A stretch of 8,833 nt of DNA from Myxococcota bacterium (GTDB lineage: Bacteria > Myxococcota_A > Polyangia > HGW-17). Position 1 is the stretch's first letter. Each line of letters begins with the position of its first letter. The notes beneath the pieces are model-generated. The model was given only the letters and a program-made list of their open reading frames with translations, was not told the DNA's origin and did no database searches. Shown here piece after piece: positions 1 to 6,281 of the stretch. The stretch spans positions 1 through 8,833 of the forward strand of contig JAHJLU010000269.1 in NCBI GenBank assembly GCA_018821745.1, written 5' to 3'. A program made the translations under genes and the position numbers.

Positions 1-941
1 CCCTCCCCTACACTTTCAATCTCGCGCATTTTGAAACACTTATCTACTCGGCGTACTACGCCCCCAGGGGTCGGCAGCGCCTCTATCTGCTGGCAGGAGA
101 GCTTTCCGCACGGTACCTCTATCCCACGGACCTGCTCATCGGCATCATAGGCTCCGAGGGGAGCGGGAAATCCACCCTCATCAAGGGTCTCTTCCCGGGC
201 CTGGAGCTCACCAACGACGACGTGGGGGTCAATATTAGGCCCACACCCCTCTATGACTTCGATCCCAACGACTTTTTTGCGCCCCACACCTTTCACATCG
301 ACGCCCGCTACGAGCTGGCCTTCCACCAGAAATTTGACATCTGTGAGGCCATCTCCACTATTATCCGGCACGGGCGGCGCGTGGTGGTGGAGCACTTTGA
401 CCTCATCCAGGACGCCGTCGGGTTCAACGCCCACATCCTCTTCGGCATCGGTGAGGAGGTCATCGTGGCCAGACCGGGGATCTTCGGCCCCTGGCCCTCG
501 GAGATCAAGAAGGTGGTGGACAAGACCATCAGGTACCGCCTCATGGCCCACAGCGCCGAGGACATCACCTCCTACATCCTGGCCGAGGAATACAACACCA
601 CCCGCAAGATGCTCCACAGCGACGTCAAGCACGGGTTTGTCATCAAGTTCCCCCAGGAGCCCGGCATTGACCTCGATGAGCTCGAGGCCAAGGTCCTCGA
701 TGTTATCAAAAAAGACCTCCCCATCGGCCCCGCGGGAGACGACGAGCTGGGCATCGGGGAGTGGCGAATGTACTGTACCGGCACCCGCACCCACGTGAAA
801 TCAACGGGAATGATCGAAAACTTTCACCTGAAGAAGGAATTTATTTACGACGCCCTGAGTCGTGAGTACCTGCTGGTGGGCATTGTGGGTAACCGAGAGA
901 TCGTGGGACTCGAAGATATGGCCTATCTCCAGGAGACCTGA
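1..941 (+). CDS. P-loop protein with synthetase second-additional-domain-like C-terminus (5' partial)
   Basis: The reading frame is open from position 3 to a TGA ending at 941. There is no in-frame ATG, GTG or TTG before the GTG at 222, so the true start lies left of the window. That GTG sits inside a conserved-looking stretch just after the P-loop and is not a credible start. A Walker A motif, GSEGSGKST, is encoded at 150-176, followed by LIKGLFPGLELTNDD. The C-terminal part has a His pair, HSDVKH (615-632), and a CTGTRTHVKSTG segment (774-809). These resemble the HxxxH and C-x-x-T-H zinc-site signatures of the AlaRS/ThrRS second additional domain, although the Cys-His spacing (five residues) is wider than the usual three. 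From memory of the family it matches proteins annotated as 'alanine-tRNA synthetase second additional domain-containing protein', whose function is not established. Nucleotide binding is well supported; a tRNA or amino-acid role is inference. It may share a transcript with the fumarase 53 nt downstream. Confidence 0.75.
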   Translation, partial: LPYTFNLAHFETLIYSAYYAPRGRQRLYLLAGELSARYLYPTDLLIGIIGSEGSGKSTLIKGLFPGLELTNDDVGVNIRPTPLYDFDPNDFFAPHTFHIDARYELAFHQKFDICEAISTIIRHGRRVVVEHFDLIQDAVGFNAHILFGIGEEVIVARPGIFGPWPSEIKKVVDKTIRYRLMAHSAEDITSYILAEEYNTTRKMLHSDVKHGFVIKFPQEPGIDLDELEAKVLDVIKKDLPIGPAGDDELGIGEWRMYCTGTRTHVKSTGMIENFHLKKEFIYDALSREYLLVGIVGNREIVGLEDMAYLQET

Positions 942-994
942 TCCCCCACCAACCCTGCGCTCTTTGCGAGAACTCCAGCGAAAGGACTGCAGCC

Positions 995-2566
995 ATGAAG
1001 ATAACAGCCTTTTCTCCCGTCGACGCCATGTACCGCCATGTGACCAGCGACGGCATCCGTGAAGTCACTGCAGGTGGCAGGACCCTCCTCTCGATCGACG
1101 CCGGGGCACTCACGCACCTCGCTGAGCAGGCCTTTCACAATGTCTCCTATTTTCTTCGCAGCTCCCATCTTGCCCAGTGGCGGGCCATCCTCGATGACCC
1201 AGAGGCTTCCCACAACGACAAATTCGTGGCCGAGGCGCTGCTGCGCAACGCGGTGATATCTTCCGAGGGATACCTCCCCCTGTGTCAGGACACGGGGACA
1301 GCCACGGTAGTCGCCCTCCGGGGCTCCAACATCCTCACCGACGGCGACGACGCAAAACACCTAGAGGCTGGCATCAGACACGCCTATGAACGCAATGACC
1401 TGCGCTATTCGCAGATCGTCCCACGTTCCATGTTTGCGGAAGCAAACAGCGGCAACAACCTGCCACCCCAGATAGATATTCAGTTGGGACCCGAGGATGG
1501 CTATCGCTTCCTCTTCGTCGCCAAAGGTGGCGGCAGCTCCAACAAGACGACGCTCATCCAGGGCTCAAAGGCCCTGCTCAACGACGAGGCCCTCACCTCG
1601 CTGCTCACGGAGCGCATCGCGGCCCTCGGGGTTGCGGCCTGCCCGCCTTACCATCTGGCCGTGGTCATCGGCGGCACCTCCCCCGAAGAGAACCTCAAGG
1701 TCCTCAAGCTGGCCTCGGCCCACGCCCTGGATCACCTTGAGGGCCCCTCGGAGACGGGGGCAATGTTCCGGGACCGCACCTGGGAGGAAAAAGTCATGGC
1801 AATCGCCGCGGCGAGCGGTCTGGGCGCCCAGTTCGGCGGCAGATATCTGGCCCTTGACGCCCGGGTCATCAGGCTCCCGCGCCACGCGGGGTCATGCCCC
1901 ATCTCCATCGGCGTCTCCTGCAGCGCCCACCGCAACATCCTGGGTCACATCACCCGGGACGGCGCCTTCCTGGAAGAGCTGGAGCCCGATCCCGTGATCT
2001 ACATCGCCGGACCCAAGGAGCACCGCGCCGGTGTCCATGTGGAGATCGGCGACTCCATGGACGAGACCGTGGCGGCCCTCGACGGCCACGCCCCGGGCAC
2101 CCTGGTCTATCTCTCGGGGACACTGGTGGTGGCACGGGACATGGCCCACGCGCGCCTCTACGAGATGCTCAGGGAGGGAAAACCCCTGCCCGAGTACTTC
2201 AAACAGTGGCCCGTCTACTACGCGGGACCCGCAAAAACCCCTCCCGGCGAAGTCATTGGCTCCTTCGGCCCCACCACGGCCCAGCGCATGGACGAATACA
2301 TGGAGCCCTTCATGGCGGCGGGGGCCAGCCGGGTGACCCTGGCCAAGGGCAACCGCGCACCATCGGTCACGGCCTCCTGCGCCCGCCACAACGGATTTTA
2401 CCTGGGCACCATCGGGGGCGCCGCCGCCGTCATCGCCCAGAAGCATATTGTTACCAGCGAGCTGCTTGACTTCCCCGACCTGGGGATGGAGGCCATACGC
2501 AAGATCCGCGTAAAAGACCTCCCCGCCTTCATCATCACCAACAATAATAACGAAACCCTCTATTAG
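995..2566 (+). CDS. fumA: class I fumarate hydratase (iron-sulfur fumarase)
   Basis: This 523-residue cytosolic enzyme catalyses reversible hydration of fumarate to L-malate in the TCA cycle or its reductive branch. It is the one-chain form, with an alpha-type 4Fe-4S domain (about residues 30-320) followed by a beta-type domain (about 330-520). The three cluster ligands are visible as Cys97 (LCQDTG), Cys216 (AACPPYH) and Cys309 (GVSCSAHR). Their spacing (119 and 93) closely matches the known class I spacing of about 119 and 94. Other family signatures are GGGSSNKT, SGTLVVARDMAHARL, GPTTAQRMD and AKGNRAPSVT. The length is normal for the family. The ATG at 995 is preceded by AAAGGA at 981-986 with an 8-nt spacer. 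Oxygen sensitivity is expected of the 4Fe-4S class and suits an anaerobic or microaerobic host. Class I enzymes can have side activities on related diacids, so fumarate as the physiological substrate is the family default rather than proven here. Confidence 0.95.
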   Translation: MKITAFSPVDAMYRHVTSDGIREVTAGGRTLLSIDAGALTHLAEQAFHNVSYFLRSSHLAQWRAILDDPEASHNDKFVAEALLRNAVISSEGYLPLCQDTGTATVVALRGSNILTDGDDAKHLEAGIRHAYERNDLRYSQIVPRSMFAEANSGNNLPPQIDIQLGPEDGYRFLFVAKGGGSSNKTTLIQGSKALLNDEALTSLLTERIAALGVAACPPYHLAVVIGGTSPEENLKVLKLASAHALDHLEGPSETGAMFRDRTWEEKVMAIAAASGLGAQFGGRYLALDARVIRLPRHAGSCPISIGVSCSAHRNILGHITRDGAFLEELEPDPVIYIAGPKEHRAGVHVEIGDSMDETVAALDGHAPGTLVYLSGTLVVARDMAHARLYEMLREGKPLPEYFKQWPVYYAGPAKTPPGEVIGSFGPTTAQRMDEYMEPFMAAGASRVTLAKGNRAPSVTASCARHNGFYLGTIGGAAAVIAQKHIVTSELLDFPDLGMEAIRKIRVKDLPAFIITNNNNETLY

Positions 2567-2582
2567 TCACCCCGCGGTGGAC
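2566..2582. terminator. weak hairpin between convergent genes
   Basis: A six-pair stem (GTCACC with GGT-G-GAC, one bulged G, loop CCGC) begins at the last base of the fumarase stop codon. It lies in the 42-bp gap between two convergent genes, where a bidirectional terminator would be expected. No T-tract follows on either strand, so an intrinsic terminator is only a possibility. Confidence 0.2.
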
Positions 2583-2608
2583 GATTCTGCGTTTGCAATG
2601 GAACCGGC

Positions 2609-4135
2609 TCACTGAGTAATAAAAAACGAGGGGGAGGAGGTGAGGTCCAGGGTGTGCTCTCCCGCTGCGGGGACACTCACATCGGTGCTGCCGCTTTCGG
2701 AGTAGTCCCATTCATACCGGTTGAGCGTGGCGGTTTCCAAGAGAGTGATCTGCGCGGACCCCTCCTCACCCTCGGCAGCCAAGGCCCACAGTACGTAGCA
2801 TGTGGTTCCGTTGCCGTCTGCAAACACAACTCCCCGAGCATCTTCCCCGATGGAAAGCGCCGCCGTGGCCCCAAAATCCACGGAGAAATCGCCCAAAATG
2901 CCGGACATGGTGGTGTAGGCGATACCCGTTACGGTTTTAGTCGCTCCCGAGGGATCCTCAACGTCGATAATATCTTCGTAGAGCCCCATGTAGGAGAAGG
3001 CGCTGTCGGTCTCACCGGGTGCGGCCGTGTCCGTGAGCAGGAACCAGTCGATCCCGCTCACTCGCTCCAGCTGCGCCAATGCCATGACCTTGATGAGGTA
3101 GTTGCGGGCGTAGGCGGGACCGCTGGGCTGCCCCTCCAGCTCAAGGTGGGGCGCACCCGATTCCGTGGTTATCCAGTACTTCCCCGAATACCCCTGGGCG
3201 ATGAGCGCATCTTTAAAACTTGTGACATGCTCCACGTAGGAGTTCGCACCGGCGTCGGTGTTCCCCGCGGTAAAGAGGGGGTAGTGGTGGAAGGAGAGCA
3301 CATCGAAATATTCTCCGCCACCCTTGGGATACGTTTCGGTGACGGTGCCGTCGGCGGGGTTGTCGGTGTAACGCAATATGGCGCTCAGGAACGATGGGTA
3401 CCCCAGCCCGCCCGTGGCCACCAGCCCCTGGGGATCAATGGACTTCACCACCTCATGGGTAATGCGCAGCATGCGGATGTAATCGAAAATGGAACCGTTA
3501 AAGCGCACCAGTTGCTCTTTTGCGGGTGGGTCTGTGTCCCAGTCCAGCGTGTGGTGCCAGTCACTCACCCAGTCGGGCTCGTTCCACACTTCCCAGATGC
3601 GGATCCAGGGGTGGTAGATGGTGACCGCCTGATGGACGTAGGAGGCCCAGTAGTTTTCGGGGTTCACCGACCCGTCTTCCAGCCAGATGGGCTCATAGAG
3701 GTTCTGCGGAATATAGTAGTCGGTCTCCCAAGATGCTGCGGAGGAGGGAGCGGTGCTGTGCTGCTCCGCCGGTCCGCTGAGAAACGCCACCAGGGATCGG
3801 TCAATGCCATTGGCAATATAGGACTGGATATCGCTCTCCTCGATGGTGTAGCCCCAGGTGTCCAGGTGACGCTCGGGGAGGCTGATCCGCGACGATCGTA
3901 CCCCGGCGAGGGCAGCAATATCACCCATCTCGCTGTCACCCCAGGAGTTGTTCCGGTGCCCCTTGTTGATACCGTACCGGAACTCGGGAAGCACCGACAT
4001 GGTAAAATCAGCGGGGTCAATGGGATCGTTGTGCAGGACACCGCCATCGGGCTCCCCATAGGGATTATCGCCATCTGAAGTGTCATCACATCCAAAACTT
4101 ACCAGCAACAAAAAAACAATCAGCAATCTGCGCAT
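2609..4135 (-). CDS. secreted lipoprotein, clan GH-A type glycoside hydrolase
   Basis: This is a 508-residue protein read from the ATG at 4135. A longer frame opens at 4165, but AAGGAG lies 9 nt before 4135 and the protein then begins with a clean signal peptide: MRR, a hydrophobic stretch LLIVFLLLVSFG, and Cys16 as lipidation site. Phe at -2 makes the lipobox slightly unusual. Asp at +2 would mean inner-membrane retention under E. coli rules, which may not apply here. A disordered acidic linker (about 17-45) leads to a TIM-barrel-like region. WEVWNEPDW places the likely acid/base at Glu186, SFHHYPL contributes His283/His284, and WITTESGAP gives the likely nucleophile Glu325. This is the retaining two-glutamate pattern of clan GH-A, in the style of GH39/GH5-related enzymes. 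Residues from about 405 look like a C-terminal beta-sandwich. The role is hydrolysis or remodelling of an extracellular polysaccharide; the exact family and substrate cannot be read from the sequence. It is transcribed divergently from the lipoprotein gene at 4471. Confidence 0.85.
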   Translation of the reverse strand: MRRLLIVFLLLVSFGCDDTSDGDNPYGEPDGGVLHNDPIDPADFTMSVLPEFRYGINKGHRNNSWGDSEMGDIAALAGVRSSRISLPERHLDTWGYTIEESDIQSYIANGIDRSLVAFLSGPAEQHSTAPSSAASWETDYYIPQNLYEPIWLEDGSVNPENYWASYVHQAVTIYHPWIRIWEVWNEPDWVSDWHHTLDWDTDPPAKEQLVRFNGSIFDYIRMLRITHEVVKSIDPQGLVATGGLGYPSFLSAILRYTDNPADGTVTETYPKGGGEYFDVLSFHHYPLFTAGNTDAGANSYVEHVTSFKDALIAQGYSGKYWITTESGAPHLELEGQPSGPAYARNYLIKVMALAQLERVSGIDWFLLTDTAAPGETDSAFSYMGLYEDIIDVEDPSGATKTVTGIAYTTMSGILGDFSVDFGATAALSIGEDARGVVFADGNGTTCYVLWALAAEGEEGSAQITLLETATLNRYEWDYSESGSTDVSVPAAGEHTLDLTSSPSFFITQ

Positions 4136-4144
4136 GGATTCATA

Positions 4145-4150
4145 CTCCTT
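4145..4150 (-). promoter_or_regulatory. ribosome binding site of the glycoside hydrolase lipoprotein
   Basis: AAGGAG on the minus strand lies 9 nt upstream of the ATG at 4135. It decides in favour of that start over the upstream in-frame ATG at 4165, which would place ten extra residues before the signal peptide. Confidence 0.8.
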
Positions 4151-4217
4151 GCAAACCATATACAATATTCAGGCAGCAAGGGGTATCCCCAAACAACCAG
4201 AGTCAGATATTGCAACC

Positions 4218-4239
4218 ACTGTGCAAAATTTTGTACAGT
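4218..4239. promoter_or_regulatory. 22-bp near-perfect palindrome, candidate operator
   Basis: The left arm ACTGTGCAAAA and right arm TTTTGTACAGT are reverse complements except for one pair, with no spacer. It lies 83 nt from the leftward start codon (4135) and 232 nt from the rightward one (4471). The size and symmetry suit a dimeric helix-turn-helix repressor or activator, but no regulator gene is in the window. The 9-mer CACTGTGCA at its left edge (4217-4225) recurs in inverted orientation at 4283-4291, which supports a multi-site operator. Confidence 0.5.
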
Positions 4240-4383
4240 ACTGACGCGGATAGGATAAAATCACCCCCACTTGTTCAACAACTGCACAGTGTATAAGTTT
4301 TTAGACATAGCGTCGGTATTTTCTAAATTCTACATATTACCTAAATTCCATGCAAATACAATCCCGTAACAACGATACCATGG

Positions 4384-4421
4384 ATTGGCATAGCAATTGC
4401 TTCCAATATGGCTGTACAGCC
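4384..4421. promoter_or_regulatory. palindromes in the leader of the Cys-rich lipoprotein gene
   Basis: Two adjacent dyads lie 50-87 nt before the start at 4471. ATTGG and CCAAT (4384-4388, 4403-4407) enclose the 10-bp palindrome AGCAATTGCT (4392-4401). This is followed by the perfect 12-bp palindrome GGCTGTACAGCC (4410-4421). The latter shares TGTACAG with the 22-bp palindrome at 4218-4239. They could be protein-binding sites or mRNA hairpins in the 5' leader; the sequence does not distinguish these. Confidence 0.35.
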
Positions 4422-4457
4422 GAATCCCCGGATACCCCGCTCGGAAATGGCTGTCAC

Positions 4458-4463
4458 AAGGAG
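4458..4463 (+). promoter_or_regulatory. ribosome binding site of the Cys-rich lipoprotein
   Basis: AAGGAG lies 7 nt before the ATG at 4471. This start gives an immediate lipoprotein signal peptide and overrides the upstream in-frame ATG at 4408, which falls inside palindromic leader sequence. Confidence 0.85.
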
Positions 4464-4470
4464 TGCCCCC

Positions 4471-6231
4471 ATGAGAACCACCACGAGATTCATCACCCTG
4501 CTCGCATTTGCAATCACTCTGGCCGCCTGCGGCGAGGCAAACGTGGCCACCGATGACGCCATTGACCCCGTAAGAGATGACAGCCGCGACTACCCACAGG
4601 GGCTCACGGTTCTCGACTTCAAGGCAGACTCCTCCCTCCGCGTCGCCTTTGCAAAGGATGACCGCGTCATTATTATGGAGGCCCTCCGAGGCCGTTCCAC
4701 CCCTGCAGAATACAAATCTGACCCCAGCGTTCCCCGCTTTGAGGTCGACGCCCGTATCACCGACAAGCAAGGCCGCCTCCTGTATCTGCGTCGTGGCGGC
4801 GATGACTTTGTCGACCCCACGTGGGCCGATGACCTCCTGTGGCAAGACAACATGCTGCCCCCCCAGGAGGGCAACTTCCAGCTCTTTGAGATGATCGCCG
4901 AGGCCTCCAATCTCATTGAGCGCGAGCTGGCCAATCAGGGCGGCGCCGACTCAGTGGCGAGCGTTCTGCCCGAGATCAAGGCACTCAAAAATTTCGGCGT
5001 AAAAGCTCCCGAGGCCTTCATCGCTTCCGAATCCGCCATCGCTGACCGCCTTGAGGGCATGAGCCCCGAGGAGCTCATCCGCGAAGCAGGCGGCGGCGGC
5101 ACCGACGGACCCGAGGACGCACAGAAGTATCTTGGCAGCGGATGGTACTTCATCGCCGTGCATCGCAAGAGCATCAGTTTCACCTTTGGCACCGGCGACC
5201 ACAGCGCCACGCGCATCCATAAGTATGCCGGCCCCGGCTCCTTCACCTATTTCGACTTCTGCAACCACGGCACCTGCGCTGGCGACATGGGCGAGAAGTG
5301 CCGCCTCACCATGATAAACAAACCCGCATGGACCGCCATGACCTGCAGCACCGAGTACAACACCTGGTCCAACAGCGGCGGCCACAACTGCCATGACGAC
5401 ACCCGTGTCCAGATGGCAGCCTTTGTCTACGGCCCCGTTATGGCACGCAACCAGTACTGGTGCAACGACGGCGACAGCAGTGTCGACCTCTCCGGCGGCT
5501 TCGAGCAGGGCGGTTCCCCCGACTGCAACGACGGAACAGACACTGGCTACAACCACCCCAGCATGCTCAACTACTGGGCCACCAACACCAACTCCGCGCA
5601 GCAGAACACCACCAACTACACCGTGGTACTCTCTGCCAACGCCACATACACCATCAGCACCTGCGGCGCTTCGGGCGACACCTACCTGCGCCTCAAGAAC
5701 TCCTCGGGGACCCAGGTGGCTTACAACGACGACGGCTGCGGTCTCCAGTCCGCCATGACCTACACCCCCTCAGTCACCGGCACCTACACCATTAACGCAG
5801 GCTGCTTCTCATCAAATACCTGCTACGGCAAAATCCACGTCAAACTGGTAAGCTCATCGAGTACTCCTCCCGCCACATGGTACTCCGCAACCAACACCAA
5901 CTCCGCGCTGCAGAACACTTCGAACTTCTACCAGTATTTCTATGCAGGCTACACCTACACCATCAGCACCTGCGGCTCCACCGCCACAGACACCTACCTG
6001 CGCCTCTACAACGGCAGCAACACCCAGGTGGCCTATAACGATGACGCCTGCTCCGTACAGTCCACCATCGTCTTCCCCGTGACGGCCACCGGCACCTACA
6101 TCGTCAAGGCCGGCTGCTACTCCAGCGGCACCTGTGACGGCGTTGTCAGCATCACCTCCGCGGTCACTCCTCCCTCGGATCCAATCACCTATGAAGAGGC
6201 CGTGCCCGTCCGCGACCTCCCTGCCTACTAG
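4471..6231 (+). CDS. Cys-rich secreted lipoprotein with two tandem PPC-like domains
   Basis: The protein has 586 residues from the ATG at 4471. It starts with a classic lipoprotein signal peptide, MRTTTRFITLLAFAITLAAC, with Cys20 lipidated. Residues about 25-215 form a charged, partly helical domain ending in a Gly-rich linker that I do not recognise. Residues about 220-365 form a Cys-rich domain containing FDFCNHGTC, AMTCST and GGHNCHDDTRVQM, also unrecognised. Residues about 368-470 and 471-564 are two homologous repeats with TYTISTCG, DTYLRL and VAYNDD motifs and four conserved cysteines each. They resemble bacterial pre-peptidase C-terminal (PPC) beta-sandwich domains, which often bind calcium or substrate in secreted hydrolases. 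No catalytic motif is evident, so an adhesive, binding or structural role at the cell surface is the safest reading. The many paired cysteines suit an exported, disulfide-bonded protein. It shares a promoter region with the divergent glycoside hydrolase lipoprotein, suggesting related extracellular functions. Confidence 0.85.
   Translation: MRTTTRFITLLAFAITLAACGEANVATDDAIDPVRDDSRDYPQGLTVLDFKADSSLRVAFAKDDRVIIMEALRGRSTPAEYKSDPSVPRFEVDARITDKQGRLLYLRRGGDDFVDPTWADDLLWQDNMLPPQEGNFQLFEMIAEASNLIERELANQGGADSVASVLPEIKALKNFGVKAPEAFIASESAIADRLEGMSPEELIREAGGGGTDGPEDAQKYLGSGWYFIAVHRKSISFTFGTGDHSATRIHKYAGPGSFTYFDFCNHGTCAGDMGEKCRLTMINKPAWTAMTCSTEYNTWSNSGGHNCHDDTRVQMAAFVYGPVMARNQYWCNDGDSSVDLSGGFEQGGSPDCNDGTDTGYNHPSMLNYWATNTNSAQQNTTNYTVVLSANATYTISTCGASGDTYLRLKNSSGTQVAYNDDGCGLQSAMTYTPSVTGTYTINAGCFSSNTCYGKIHVKLVSSSSTPPATWYSATNTNSALQNTSNFYQYFYAGYTYTISTCGSTATDTYLRLYNGSNTQVAYNDDACSVQSTIVFPVTATGTYIVKAGCYSSGTCDGVVSITSAVTPPSDPITYEEAVPVRDLPAY
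5572..6162 (+). repeat. intragenic tandem duplication encoding the two PPC-like domains
   Basis: Repeat 1 (5572-5880) and repeat 2 (5881-6162) align at a 309-bp offset. The segments at 5578-5610 and 5887-5919 match at 30 of 33 bases. The 21-nt stretches at 5647-5667 and 5956-5976 are identical. Each repeat encodes four cysteines at matching places (STCG, ND-D-x-C or NDDGC, GC and TC). High nucleotide identity patches amid diverged sequence suggest a duplication kept similar by recombination or selection. Confidence 0.85.
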
Positions 6232-6281
6232 CCACCCGAACCCCCAACAACTTCATTACCCATAGCAAATCAGAGGAATTC

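Larger units (their letters stand above)
4136..4470. promoter_or_regulatory. divergent intergenic region between two lipoprotein genes
   Basis: This 335-bp region must hold the promoters of both the glycoside hydrolase lipoprotein (leftward) and the Cys-rich lipoprotein (rightward). It is clearly more AT-rich than the flanking genes. It contains a 22-bp palindrome (4218-4239), a 9-bp half-site in inverted orientation (4283-4291), the palindrome TTGTTCAACAA (4271-4281), a GGGG-TAT-CCCC hairpin (4180-4190) and palindromes at 4384-4421. A possible rightward sigma70-like pair is TTGTTC (4271-4276) and TATAAG (4292-4297), but the 15-nt spacer is short and no promoter can be called firmly. No small ORF with a ribosome binding site was seen. 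Confidence 0.6.

Noticed and set aside
222..941. GTG at 222 as the start of the first gene
   Set aside because: The frame is open to the left edge and encodes a P-loop at 150-176 that belongs to the same protein.
2654..4078. Long open frame (474 codons) on the plus strand opposite the glycoside hydrolase
   Set aside because: It is an antisense shadow. The minus-strand product has a signal peptide, catalytic motifs and a ribosome binding site; the plus-strand product is low-complexity with no recognisable domain.
6232..6281. Terminator between the convergent lipoprotein and radical SAM genes
   Set aside because: No stem of useful length or T-tract is visible in these 50 bases on either strand.
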